DNA of 64,000 nucleotides, taken from Sphaerulina vaccinii. Its lineage: Eukaryota; Ascomycota; Dothideomycetes; Mycosphaerellales; Mycosphaerellaceae. The position numbers were made by a program, and so were the translations under genes. The stretch covers positions 558,001-622,000 of the forward strand of contig JAKUDP010000023.1 in NCBI GenBank assembly GCA_022570795.1, given 5' to 3'. Below the pieces are notes generated by a model. It searched no databases. It saw nothing but the letters and a program-made list of their open reading frames with translations, and was not told where the DNA came from. Positions 33,583 through 43,818 of the stretch are shown piece by piece (positions within the stretch are counted from its first letter, which is position 1; each line of letters opens with the position of its first letter).

Positions 33583-34287
33583 CTATATGTCCTTCAATGC
33601 TTGCCCCAACCGCTTCAAATTTTCACTGTGAGCTTTGCCGAAAAATACGCCATTTCGCGCCACCCGCGAAGAACGCTTCTCCATCCCTTTCGACAAGAAC
33701 CTCCTCGCATACTGCCACAACACATCCATCTCCATCACGCTCGTCTTCATGCTCCAGCGAGTACGAGTATTGCATACTTCCCTCTTACCCGTATAATCCC
33801 AGAACGATACATCGAAGTGATCCGGATTGTGTAGAAATGGTCTTGCCAATTTGCTTGTCGTGACGCGGAGTGGACATACCATCTTCTCTTCCTTGTTTGA
33901 AGGCTTTCGATCGCAAGGCACGAAGATGTAAGCGTCCTTCTTGGTTCCAAGATGTGAGACGAACAAGCTGCCGTTCGCCATTTCCACGCGGAAGAACCAA
34001 GGATCGAAGGCATAGTCTCTCATCCCGGCATTTGATAGTGCTATGCTGTCATTGCAAGCACTGTCATTGTCATTGTCATTGTCATTGTCATTGTCATTGC
34101 TGGGAGGCTCTTTGACTTCATCGGAGACTGCTAGGAGCTTTGATCGGAGCTTGGTTGATCCTATCATTAGATCACGCCACTGGAGCGAGACGTGAGCTGC
34201 GAAGGGAAGGTGACTGGGGGGAAGCTTCAGAAGAATCATCTCAAGAAGTTCTGTCGTGCCGAGGACGGATGCTGCAGCCGCAGTCAT
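33583..34287 (-). CDS. F-box-like protein with an Asn-Asp repeat
   Basis: Single exon, 234 residues from the ATG at 34287. The first 45 residues form an F-box-like helix set (VLGTTELLEMILLKLPPSHL, then FAAHVSLQWRDLMIGSTKLR), matching the opening of the double-F-box gene at 58768 (TTELCEMILLNLS). F-box proteins link substrates to Skp1-Cullin ubiquitin ligases. Residues about 60-75 are an acidic Asn-Asp repeat encoded by a hexanucleotide microsatellite. The rest (FDPWFFRVEMANGSLFV ... FDVSFWDYTG) is like a fungal-specific family without known ligand. The frame is open upstream of the ATG to about 34310, and an intron at 34311-34406 would join it in frame to the next minus-strand gene, so a fused gene is possible. 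Confidence 0.7.
   Translation of the reverse strand: MTAAAASVLGTTELLEMILLKLPPSHLPFAAHVSLQWRDLMIGSTKLRSKLLAVSDEVKEPPSNDNDNDNDNDNDSACNDSIALSNAGMRDYAFDPWFFRVEMANGSLFVSHLGTKKDAYIFVPCDRKPSNKEEKMVCPLRVTTSKLARPFLHNPDHFDVSFWDYTGKREVCNTRTRWSMKTSVMEMDVLWQYARRFLSKGMEKRSSRVARNGVFFGKAHSENLKRLGQALKDI
34063..34098. repeat. Hexanucleotide microsatellite GTCATT x6
   Basis: Six perfect tandem copies of GTCATT (plus strand) inside the F-box gene, translated on the minus strand as alternating Asn-Asp. In-frame expansion or contraction changes only the length of the acidic tract. Confidence 0.95.
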
Positions 34288-34356
34288 GGCAGGCGTCACG
34301 ACAATTGAGTCTTGGCTCTCGGTGGGTGTGGTGGGTGTCCGGGTATGATGCGCTGT

Positions 34357-35091
34357 TCATGCGTCAGCCGTGGCATTCTTATTACGGTTGGAAGCATTAC
34401 ACATACCATTCTTAGTGTCTGAATTCGACGCTCGTGGAAGGTCTCCATCCAGTCTCTGCCATGGGGTTTGAAAATAAGATCGTCCTTCGTGGCTCCGGCT
34501 CATAACTTTAATGAATTCAAGATGACTGGTCATCTGATGAGACTTCCCAACCGGCGCCCAAGTATCCTTCTCGCTGCTCTTGGGTAGGTCGACGAGTGAA
34601 CTCTGCACGTTGCCTCTCTCGTGCGTATGGTAATATTCGAGCGCCCACTCCGTCATACTCGGTGGAGTGTCCGCAGATAACTCGCTGATGTATCTTTGCC
34701 GTTCGAGTGATGATGCTGCCTCCTCCAACCTGTCGTCGGAGACGTCTTCCCAGTACGCGATGAACGGGCTTCGCGAATCCTCACTACTGCTCTCGGCACC
34801 TTGGACGGTAGGGTTGTCAGGGCGAAGTGCCTGACGCAGTCTGTAGACTTCGAGAGCCGACTTCGTCATATTTGGTGGCTCCTCCATTGATGGTAGTTCG
34901 CCAATCAATCTTTGCAATTTGACTGATGATGATGGTTCTTCCAGTTCGTCATCAGATACGTCTTCGCAGTATTCGATGAGCTTGCGTCGCAAATCTGAGG
35001 GGCATAGACGGAGATCTTCCACGGCTGTTCTTGTGCTTGTGGTAACGAGTCCTGCATGATCTCGCAGGCGGATCGGTAGGTTGGTCTCCAT
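34357..35091 (-). CDS. Acidic protein with an internal duplication, unknown function
   Basis: Single exon, 244 residues from the ATG at 35091 (METNLPIRLRDHAG); the frame is open upstream to 35175. Two related segments of about 48 residues lie at about 60-108 and 118-165: LIEYCEDVSDDELEEPSSS and FIAYWEDVSDDRLEEAASS, each followed by a basic LQRLIGEL/RQRYISEL block and then M-T-x-x-A-L-E. So the protein contains an internal duplication. No known domain is recognised. Its stop lies 70 bp before the start of the F-box gene. A good donor (GTATGT at 34406) with an acceptor at 34311 would skip the stop and fuse the two in frame, giving 470 residues. RNA evidence would decide. Confidence 0.55.
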   Translation of the reverse strand: METNLPIRLRDHAGLVTTSTRTAVEDLRLCPSDLRRKLIEYCEDVSDDELEEPSSSVKLQRLIGELPSMEEPPNMTKSALEVYRLRQALRPDNPTVQGAESSSEDSRSPFIAYWEDVSDDRLEEAASSLERQRYISELSADTPPSMTEWALEYYHTHERGNVQSSLVDLPKSSEKDTWAPVGKSHQMTSHLEFIKVMSRSHEGRSYFQTPWQRLDGDLPRASNSDTKNGMCNASNRNKNATADA

Positions 35092-35372
35092 TTTGGTGGC
35101 GGTGGAGATGAGTGTCGATCTGGCGGTGTGCAGGTGATGTCTGTCTGCGAGTTGCGGAGCTTCGTGCACAGTCAAAGGTGTGCTTGATGACAGATGAGGT
35201 CACTATTGTGAGGTGAGAGAGCGAGACGTGAGCTCCTCTAGGTGAGTCGATAACGGTGAATGGTAGCTTTAGGCATTGTCAGCCGATACCATGCCGTTGT
35301 CAAACTTACTATTGTCGCGTCGTCCATCATCCTCACTTCACCACAACATCAATCATATCTTCATATACATCA

Positions 35373-36505
35373 TCATATCTTCGCCCGATTCGCCTCCTTC
35401 ATAACCTCCCTCGTCAAAACTTCTCCCTCCTTCTTCACAGCACTTAATCTCCCAATAGCCATCAACTTCGCAATCATATCCTCATCACCAAAATGACTAT
35501 TATGTTCATACTCAGGTTCCTGTCCATAAGCCACTCTAGCAGCATCCACCAAAATCCTCGCAGTCATGCCAAAGACACGATATCTCTCTCCACCCTTCTC
35601 TGTCAGAAGAAGCGGAGCTGTGGCGCCAGATTTGTAGAACGACGGAGGAAGAGGAGGTTGAAGTGTACTCGTCTTATCCTTCGCTGGCTGAGGTTCCTTC
35701 TTCGTTTGTTGCTTGATATCGGTAGGCGGTCGTGCAGCAGTATACGCTGGTGGCTTTTTGGATGCGAGAAAGACTTCTCCTTTCCTCACAGGAACGAAGA
35801 ACTGATGCATTCTCCAAGCAGTTTCATGCCAACTATGCCAACTACCTTTATACCATGATGCAGATGCATGGCTTCCCTCCCCGTCTCCATTCCCAAAACT
35901 TTTAGCCTCTTCTTCACTCAGATCCAAATCCTTCTCATACAAGAAATTCCTAAAAGAGGCAGTAAACACCGCAGCGACTTCTCTCGCATCCAATTTCGGC
36001 AAAATATCTCTCCCCGCATCAGGATTTCTATTATTTTCTGAAGGCGCCGGCGTCTTCAAATAAGCAACACAAGGCCTGACACCAAGTTCAGTCATGGCAA
36101 GATTTGCCGGCAGCTCAGCCAGATGCTCTACACTATATCCCGGCGGGAGTTCTGCATCGTTTTGTGGGAGACCTATCTCTTCAAAAGCCTCTCTTCTTGC
36201 AGTTTGGAAGGGTGTTTCGTGGAGGTAATCAGCTTTTCCTCCTGGGAGAGCTGCTTGGCCGGCATAGTTTTTGAGGGCGCTACTGCGGATTGTGAGAACT
36301 ACGCGTAATTCGCCCTTTTTGTCTGCGAAGAGGAGAATTAGGACTGCGGCGCGGCGTTTGAGGGGGCAGCGGTAGTAGTTTGTTGGAGGGGGGATGAAGG
36401 CGCGGAGGTTGGCTAGGGCTTTCTACAGTTCAAGAGATGTTAGTGAGTGTTGAGTAGATGGGTTACATGTTTGTATACCTTCGACGCGGGCGTAAGAACA
36501 GACAT
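35373..36505 (-). CDS. Nudix hydrolase, CoA diphosphatase (Pcd1/NUDT7) type
   Basis: Two exons: 36505-36479 and 36422-35373; 56-bp intron; 358 residues. Residues about 28-100 carry the Nudix fold: RRAAVLILLF, VVLTIRSSALKNYAGQAALP, then the Nudix box GGKADYLHETPFQTARREAF followed by EEIGL. The catalytic REAFEE glutamates are in place, with the usual small variation in the first half of the box. The upstream S-x-L-K-x-x-A-G-Q-x-A-L-P-G-G matches the CoA-pyrophosphatase signature of peroxisomal Pcd1-type enzymes, which cut CoA derivatives to 4'-phosphopantetheine and 3',5'-ADP. A long insertion with Pro/Lys-rich low complexity (about 240-280) splits the C-terminal part, which ends with helices LMAIGRLSAVKKEGEVLTRE. 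No obvious C-terminal peroxisome signal. Confidence 0.85.
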
Positions 36506-37824
36506 GATTCCAACGCCATGTCGAAAGAATAGTCGATGGTATTGAAAAGTGTAGAGTAGGCTGTCATGCTCATGCACTGTCGATCTACCGGACCGAGGTC
36601 CTTTGTGATCGATCTGGGGTCATCGGCTCCGAAATATATGAGTGCAATGAGATGCAGAAGATTGGTCTTCTAATCATCGTCGGCGGACCATTCAAGTATC
36701 ATATACAGTGTGGTATCCGAATTTCTCAACAATATCCTAGGCTCTATGGCCCAATCAGTGAGTCGTCAGAATATCTGACGCTTGATCGATAGATAGCAAC
36801 GGACACCTGAAATCAGTAAACAGATATTCACAAGTGATGGTCTTGAGTCTGCAAACGAGCACTAGCGATTGTTTTGCACCCCGACCCATGCTATCCCATG
36901 ATATATCCTCTACCCTCTCCCCACTTTTTTACTAAGTCCCTATGTCTCGGGCGAGACTATTATATTAGGAACAGGATTTACCGTCTTCAACAGTCGTCCA
37001 ATGCCTCATTAGTCTAGTGGAAAAATTCATTAGCTATGCTGATGCTCCATCAGCAGGTACTTGGTCAGTGAGTACGAAGCCATCAGGACTTACATCATCA
37101 ACCAGTTGTATTGCGATCTATGAGATCAGGGCGATTGTTTATCTTTTGCTGTCTTTGTTCTTTGTATTTTGGAGGTCTTTGTGCGTTTTCGTCTTTGTCA
37201 TGTAGATTGTTTTGCCTCTTGAAGGAAAAGCCCCATACCAGTAGTGCACATATGTGGTCTAGTATCGCTCACTCTCATCAGTCGCCCAGGCTTGGTGGTC
37301 AGGTCGATAAGTCATTAGTTCTTACTAACGCTCGATTAGCGAGATGTTGACGGATGTTCAGTTCGACATTGGAATATAGTCGGCCACGCTACAGTCACTT
37401 GAGTCTTGCCTTGCTGTGTGGATGCGATTGTTTTACCATAATTCTGCCCCTTCACGGAGCAGGAGATGATGTTTTTTCCAGCTATCTGATACTTCTTGTC
37501 CAGAGACTCTGTTTCAGAAAATTGGTAGCACTCTCCCAAGCTGCGCGCTTCTAAGCTCCTGGTCTAAGCTTGCATATTCCCAGGATAGTAGGTGTCGTTA
37601 TTCGAGAGCTGCTCTTCTGCTCTCACTCCCATGTATCATCTATGCCCAGACCACTCTTCTCTTGTTCGATCTCGGTAGCAAGAGAAAGCCGTTGTTGCGA
37701 GATTGGACTCTCCAAGTTCCTCATCGTGGGTTCACCTCAGCTTGGCCTCCTGTCCATCTATTGCAATCTGGTGTTCTGCATACAGCGTACCATCGTATCT
37801 CATGATCTCATGTCCATCCTTTCC
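36506..37824. other. Gene-poor 1.3 kb
   Basis: No supported gene. The short plus-strand frames at 37017-37350 and 37570-38092 lack recognisable sequence, and the latter runs antisense into the E2 gene. A tRNA-like string near 37010 (TAGTCTAGTGG) lacks the rest of a tRNA. Confidence 0.4.
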
Positions 37825-38355
37825 TCAGACACTCGGATCGTGGAATAGGAAGTTGATGTCTCGCGGCCGTTGTCGGTTATGCTTCACGAAGTCCGCGTCT
37901 CCTGGGGGTCCTAGAGTCATATCATTAGTATCCCAGCTCACGCCTTCAGGAAGAATGATTGTCAACTCACGCTCATTCTTCGTATTACTATCCAGCATAC
38001 TCTGCAAACTCAAACAAATACTCTCGACATTCTGCACCGGACTCCAGCCCTGCTTGTCCAGCAAATCCAAACAAATGATTCCATTGCTGTAGATATGTGG
38101 ATGTATTGGTATCCTCCTCGGCGGCTCAGACAGCAGCATAAACACCACTTCAGGCGGTTCTATCGGGTATCCCGATGGGAAAGTCATCTTCAGCCGGTAC
38201 TTCTCTTCCGGGTCGTAGAGAGGGTTTCCCAGCACTTGGACATCCATTTTCCACTCCTTGAAGTCATCAGCCGAGACTATCGTGATGCCCTTGGGTGTTG
38301 ATTGTTGGAGTTTGGCCAGCTCTTTGCCCAACCGCTTGGCCATCATTCCTGCCAT
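37825..38355 (-). CDS. ubc16: E2 ubiquitin-conjugating enzyme, UBE2W/Ubc16 type
   Basis: Two exons: 38355-37971 and 37910-37825; 60-bp intron with a TACTAAT branch site; 156 residues. The E2 core is complete: KRLGKELAKLQQ at the N-terminus, FPSGYPIEPPEVVF, the His-Pro-His HPHIYSNGIICLDLL with the catalytic Cys, GWSPVQNVESICLSLQSML, and after splicing ERPPGDADFVKHNRQRP. The HPH-x-Y-S-N-G-x-I-C-L form, the PPGD tail and the FHDP end are those of UBE2W and S. pombe Ubc16; UBE2W attaches ubiquitin to substrate N-termini. The chosen start (MAGMMAKRLGK) fits the family. The frame stays open for another 122 codons upstream, with a hydrophobic start, but no homologue I recall has such an extension. 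Confidence 0.85.
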   Translation of the reverse strand: MAGMMAKRLGKELAKLQQSTPKGITIVSADDFKEWKMDVQVLGNPLYDPEEKYRLKMTFPSGYPIEPPEVVFMLLSEPPRRIPIHPHIYSNGIICLDLLDKQGWSPVQNVESICLSLQSMLDSNTKNERELTIILPEGVSWDTNDMTLGPPGDADFVKHNRQRPRDINFLFHDPSV

Positions 38356-39161
38356 GGTGGCCGTTCGCCTGCTCGTAGGAGAGATATGCAGTCGTGTGTT
38401 GGTGTCGTGTGGTCGAATCGTCTTGGTGGAAGGTGTAGTATCGATGTATGTCAGATGCGTAGTTGAGAAGCTGTGCCTCTTGATGTTACAGGCGAGCAAA
38501 CATTCAGCGTTGTTGCTCTTCGTTGTGATGTCTGGATCGAGTCGCGTTTGTACAACAGATCGACAGGCAGAGTGAATAGAGTTTAGCACGTGCCACAAAT
38601 AGAGGGGCGTCTCCAGAAGGACCCTGGCCTGGTCAAACAGTCGAACAGTGTAGTGGGAGCTGCGAAGATGAATAGTAAACAGAGGTATCAGAACGAGCAT
38701 AAGCATACGAGCATCATTCACTCATACGGTCGATAAGAGGCCAATACGAAGCAGACGCGAAGTGACTTTGCATGACATCTCACTCGGGAGTTGAAGAAGA
38801 GAAGAGACAAGCTTGATCGACAGTCCAGTTGAGGCTGAGCTCTTGGTCTCTGAATGCTTCGCCTCGTGGACGAACCGACTGCTGCGAACCAACTCTCTCA
38901 GCTCTCCCTCAGGCCGCCAGAATAGAAACATCGACTGCATCCCACTCTGTACAACAACAACAACAACAACAACGACCACGCACATACCATCACTTGGACG
39001 AGCCATTGGACTACCGAGAGAGAACAAGAAACCACTTCTGAAACGCCAACCACGCGCCAACATTCGGAGCGATCGGGCTGTTGTCGATAGCAGGATTCAA
39101 GAGCAGGAACAGCTGAAAAGAAGAGCGGCTTGACGCTGCCGCTCGTGCAGAAAGAGACACC
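38356..39161. promoter_or_regulatory. Divergent region between the E2 gene and the CaM kinase
   Basis: 806 bp hold both promoters and a short (ACA)n microsatellite (separate entry). No other gene supported. Confidence 0.45.
38951..38973. repeat. (ACA)n microsatellite
   Basis: Seven to eight tandem ACA triplets in the intergenic region about 190 bp upstream of the kinase start. Confidence 0.9.
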
Positions 39162-40745
39162 ATGTCGTGTGAGTCCTTCCTCAACATCACTCAGCAGTAT
39201 AGTGCTGCCTGCTTTATGTTTCTGTCATTCAACCTCAAACCATCTTCTGGCCCTATATCTTCCACACCCCAACCTTGACCTAGCATTCGCGTTTCACCTT
39301 ACATCATACCTACAACCCTATAGCCAACATGGTCGGTCATGCACATGGCGGTCGCAGTGGCCGCAATTCTCCTGATCCTACAGGACATGGTGGTACATTC
39401 ATACCATGAAGAGATCCAGATTCGGCTCCCTCAGACGGGCTGTACCATTGAAACCCAAGCTGACTCTGCAATCCACAGTACAAGGAATGCTCAACAAGCT
39501 ACATGGCCAACCCGAGAGTTACGATCGCAAGTCCAAATACAGATTCGGCAGGACACTGGGTGCAGGCACCTATGGTATTGTCAAAGAGGCCGATGGGCCC
39601 ATGGGGAAGGTGGCAGTCAAGATTATCCTGAAGAAGAATGTCAAAGGCAACGATCAGATGGTGTACGATGAGCTGGAAATGCTGCAGACGCTCAAACACC
39701 CGCACATTGTCAAGTTCGTGGACTGGTTCGAATCGAGAGACAAATACTACATCATCACACAACTGGCTACTGGTGGAGAGCTATTCGACCGCATCTGTGA
39801 TAAGGGCAAGTTCACAGAGAAGGATGCATCACAAACGATAAAGCAAGTCCTGGAAGCTGTCGACTATTTGCATTCCAAGGATGTAGTACATCGCGATCTC
39901 AAGCCAGAGAACCTGCTATACCTTACACGAGAGGCAGACTCAGATCTCGTGCTTGCCGACTTTGGTATCGCAAAGCACTTGGACAGTCCAGAGGGTGTAC
40001 TGAAGACGATGGCTGGCTCCTTTGGCTATGCCGCACCAGAAGTCATGCTGAAGAAAGGCCATAGTAAGCCGGTCGACATGTGGTCACTCGGAGTCATTAC
40101 CTACACACTTCTCTGTGGCTACTCTCCTTTCCGGTCTGAATCGCTACAAGACCTTATTGAGGAGTGCCGGAACGGACGAGTAGTCTTCCACGATCGATAC
40201 TGGAAGGATGTGTCAAAGGAGGCCAAGAACTTCATCCTCAGACTACTCAAGCCTAATCCACCTCAACGAGCGACGAGTAGGGAGGCATTGCAGGATCCAT
40301 GGATTGCTGGCAAGGGTGCTACGGATCACAACATTCTGCCAGAGATCAAGGCATACATGGCTACGGCAAAGCTCAAGAGAGGTATCGAGCTTGTCAAACT
40401 TGCCAATCGTATCGAAGCTCTCAAGCTGCAAGAGGACGAGGAAGAGGAGCAACCAAATGAGTCGGATGTTCCTGCAGATGCTCTTCAGGCTGCAGATCAG
40501 GCTGCGCATGCCCATTCGAGGGGCAAGTCTTCTTCGAGTCTGGTGGTGCCTGCTGGAGAGCCTACCAGGAAGCGAAGTCTTAGTAAGCTGGCGAAGAGTG
40601 CGATCTTCCGAGAGGTGTGTCTTTCCTATCGCCCACCAAAGTGACATTGCTAATAGAGTCGTAGGTCGTGCTCGCAAAAGTACGTGAGATGAAGGCCGAG
40701 GAGGAGAAGACCAAGACATTGGCAGCCGCGTCTTCGCAAAAGTAA
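39162..40745 (+). CDS. Calcium/calmodulin-dependent protein kinase (CmkA/CMK type)
   Basis: Three exons: 39162-39168 (7 nt), 39479-40614, 40665-40745; introns of 310 and 50 bp; 407 residues. A complete Ser/Thr kinase domain (about 22-280) is present: LGAGTYGIVKEADG glycine loop, VAVKIIL catalytic Lys, HRDLKPENLLY catalytic loop, ADFGIAKHL (DFG), GSFGYAAPEVML activation segment. The following AKLKRGIELVKLANRIEALK is the autoinhibitory/calmodulin-binding helix, in line with Aspergillus CmkA. The 7-nt first exon gives MSLQGMLNKLHGQPESYD, matching CmkA's MS-x-x-GMLNRLHGQ start. The last exon gives VVLAKVREMKAEEEK after removal of the GTGTGT intron. An alternative ATG at 39406 inside intron 1, in frame with exon 2, would give a longer basic N-terminus. 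Confidence 0.92.
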
Positions 40746-41321
40746 TGATACCCACGAGACCTCGTTCCTCACCATTGGTAGCGCACGGCAGTTTATAGAA
40801 GTGTAGCGCAGCTTGGAGCAGACGGCCACGGCTCGTCACTATTTGGAAACGATTGGAACTGGCTAGGAACCTCTCTCGACGAGCATTGGAGTACAAAGAT
40901 ACCATTACCTTCTTCGTCATCATAGCTGTAGACATTGAATGACATTGCTCACCAATTATCTTCACGATCACCACAGACGTCTTGAGGCGTCAAGATTTCG
41001 TACTCGTGAGCAGCAGAGTTACTGATCAGAATCAGCAGCTGGAGTGATGCATCATGTTCAGATACAGCCTGGTTTCGGTCACCAGGAACGAATTGAGAAT
41101 GTCAAGATTGATCATAGTTCATGCAATGTTATCGTGATCTACTTGCTCGCTTTTTACAGACAACAACGAGTTCCAGTCAAGCTCCCACGATTATCTCTTT
41201 GCTTGACCTGTCAAGATGTCATTGACAAGAAGCCAGCTTGGGGTGTCCTGCCGCATGCTCTTTTCTTCATGTTCACAACAGCTCAAAAGTATCGCTCGCT
41301 TTGCAATCAAACCTCCGTCAT
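40746..41321. other. Convergent intergenic region
   Basis: 576 bp between the kinase (+) and calnexin (-) 3' ends. No gene supported. Confidence 0.4.
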
Positions 41322-43124
41322 CTATTGAGCTCCACTCCTGGTAGTTCTCTTGTTGACCTCGGCTTGTGCCTTGTCCGCGCCAGATGCAACAGCATCGGCA
41401 ACATCGTTCTTCGTCTTTTGTGCGGCATCCTTGGCCTGGTTGGCCTTGGCCTTGATCTGTTCCTTGCTTGGTGCGGCGGCGCCACCGAGGCCGAAGAGGA
41501 GGACGAGGATAGTGACAATAGTGATACCGATGGCGCCAGCAACCTCTGGGACGAACTTGATGGCGTCGACTGGGCTGCGCTGGAAGAGCTCGATGAAGAG
41601 AGCAGTCTTCTCCTTGACGAAGAGTACTGGGTCATCCATGAAGACGAGGTCGGATGGGGACTTCTTGTCCTCCACGACAGGCTTCGCGGCCTTCTCGGCG
41701 GTCTCCTCGTTTGGCTTCTTGATGTCAAAGGTCTCCTTCTTGAAAGCCTTGGCCTGTGCCTCGTCGTGTCCAATGTAGATGTTGTCGAATAGGATGTTCT
41801 CGTTCATCGACCACAGCTCGAAGCCGATCTAAATGTCATATTAGCACGACTTCATTACTCCAGCAAAGATTAGTACTTACAGCTCCGATTGGCTCGAAGT
41901 TGGCTGGGGTCTTGTCCTCGAAGTAGTCTGGGTTTGCGATCTTGCGTGGCTTCCAGATTCCCTTGTAGAGTGGATTGTCGATGAGAGGAGCGGACCACTT
42001 GCCCTTGTAGGCTGGGTTCTTGATCATTGGCTTCTCCCATGGGCCACATCCAGAAACGTCATCACACTTTGGGTTGGAGATTTGTGGTGCGATCCAGTCG
42101 CCGTCCTCCTCATCATCCCAGTCCTCTGGCTTGGTGGCCTCTGGGTCTGGAACAGTGAGAGGCTCGTTCTCCAGCCAGTCCTCTGGCTTCTCGGCGGACT
42201 CGTCAACGATCTCATACGGGGCGTCCTCGTCCCAGTCCTCTGGCTTGGAAGCCTCTGGGTCCTTGATTTTGGCCTCCTCGACCCAGTCCTCTGGCTTCTT
42301 GTCTTCCTTGTCGTCGATCTCGGCCGATGGGTTGACGGATGGGGTGAAGTCCTCGAGGAGAGTACCGTTCTTGGAAGACTCGCCGTTGATGAGAACCTCA
42401 AAGGACTGATCTGGGCGGACGATGAGAGTGTACAAGTTGGTAAGCTTGTTGATCTGAGCAGATGGAGCAGCGTTCATGTGCTTCTCCTCGTACTCGCCAG
42501 TCTTTGGGTTCTTGTGCTGGAAGATGAAGTGGACCTTGTTGGTGGCGCCGCACTTGTCTGGACCAAACATGATCACGTATGGAGAGGCGTTAGAGAATTC
42601 GTCCTGAGACAGAGCGGCGTTCTCACGGAGGAGCTTCAGATAAGCACCACCGCACTCGAGGAAGTTCTGAAGCTTGACTTCATACTGAACCACGAGTGTC
42701 TTGTCCTTGTTCTCAATGGGAGTATCGAACTTGGCGGAGATGGCGTGGTGAGCAGCCTTGTCCTTGAGCACAAGACCTTTGTCGCCTTTGATGCCCTTGA
42801 AGACAGTAGGCTCCTCGACCTCCCAGTTGCCGACGTACTGCCACTCTTCCTCGGTGTTCTCCTTCTTTGCGTGCGATGCCTTCCATCGCGAGTCCCAGCC
42901 GTCTGTGAACTGTTCCACGAAGGCAGCCTTCAGTGTGGTGGGCTGGAATGATAAAGTCAGCTGGCTGTAATCGTGACAGCTGTTATAACGCGACAGAAGA
43001 TACATACTGTGAAAGTTGGAAGGGCAGCCTCGATCGAGGACGATGCGGACTCGGTGGTCTCATCATCGGCGCCGTATGCGGTAGCTGCAACGGCGCCCAG
43101 CGCGAGGAGGGAGTTGAACTTCAT
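41322..43124 (-). CDS. CNE1: Calnexin, ER lectin chaperone
   Basis: Three exons: 43124-43008, 42942-41881, 41828-41322; introns of 65 and 52 bp; 561 residues. Residues 1-18 form a signal peptide (MKFNSLLALGAVAATAYG). The luminal lectin domain (about 40-260) shows WQYVGNWEVEE, LVVQYEVKLQNFLECGGAYL and MFGPDKCGATNKVHFIFQHK, with the conserved Cys pair. The P-domain (about 240-385) carries four KPEDW-type type-1 repeats (KKPEDW, SKPEDWDED, EKPEDW, TKPEDWDDEEDG) and the type-2 repeats GPWEKPMI, GKWSAPLI and GIWKPRKI. A membrane helix near residue 490 (VAGAIGITIVTILVLLFGLG) and a short cytosolic tail rich in Lys follow. Calnexin holds monoglucosylated glycoproteins in the ER and works after the oligosaccharyltransferase whose Ost2 subunit is also in this window. 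Confidence 0.95.
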
Positions 43125-43818
43125 GGTCGTCCGTCAATGGGTGGCGGATTGTATGAAGTTGTATGAGAAACAAGTGTTGAGTGGGATGCCTTGGAGAAGG
43201 CAAGGTGTTGGAAAGGAAGCCGAGTTATAAAGTTGCTTTCCCGCAATGGAATCGACAGCTGGCAGCAATTGGGACCCTCCTCACTTGCCCTGATGAGCTT
43301 TGGTCCCCACTTGGCGCTTGTGAAACCACGAAACCGACACGGCTGCCGGCAATGCTCGATCCTTCACTTCTGTTTGATTTTCATGTGCCAATGGTGAGGG
43401 TGAGTTCGGAATGTCTTCAGGCAGTCCAGTGAGTTGCAGACAGCGAAGCATACATAGAAATCTGCATTCTTGGGCAGGAGCTCACGACACTGATATGACT
43501 TCAAGCGAAAGATTTGGCACAAGCGAGCACAAGTGACCGACACAGCTGAAGCTGACAATCACGGCGAGTAGCACATGATTGCTTAGTATGTGATTCTGTA
43601 CGAGATATAGTTCCATCAGGAACGGGAATATAAACATGCCACCCAGCTCTCCTGAACGCCTTCCTGTACCCAGCGCCGTGCTAATGTATGTCCGCCTATT
43701 GTCCTGTTCTGCGCTATGCGTTGCTCAACCAATGCCATAGTCCAACATCTATCAAAGTGGCACGCAGCGCCCCAGTCTCACAATGACACTCCTCAGCAAG
43801 AGCCATCAATGCACGGTC
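43125..43818. other. Intergenic upstream of calnexin
   Basis: 694 bp between the calnexin start and the 3' end of the next minus-strand gene. It holds the calnexin promoter; no gene or clear unfolded-protein-response element identified. Confidence 0.4.

Noticed and set aside
37003..37080. tRNA-like string TAGTCTAGTGG
   Set aside because: No acceptor stem, anticodon arm or T-loop GTTCGA follows at the right distance.
38356..38721. Long N-terminal extension of the E2 enzyme
   Set aside because: The frame is open, but the family begins at the chosen ATG and the extension has no conserved features.
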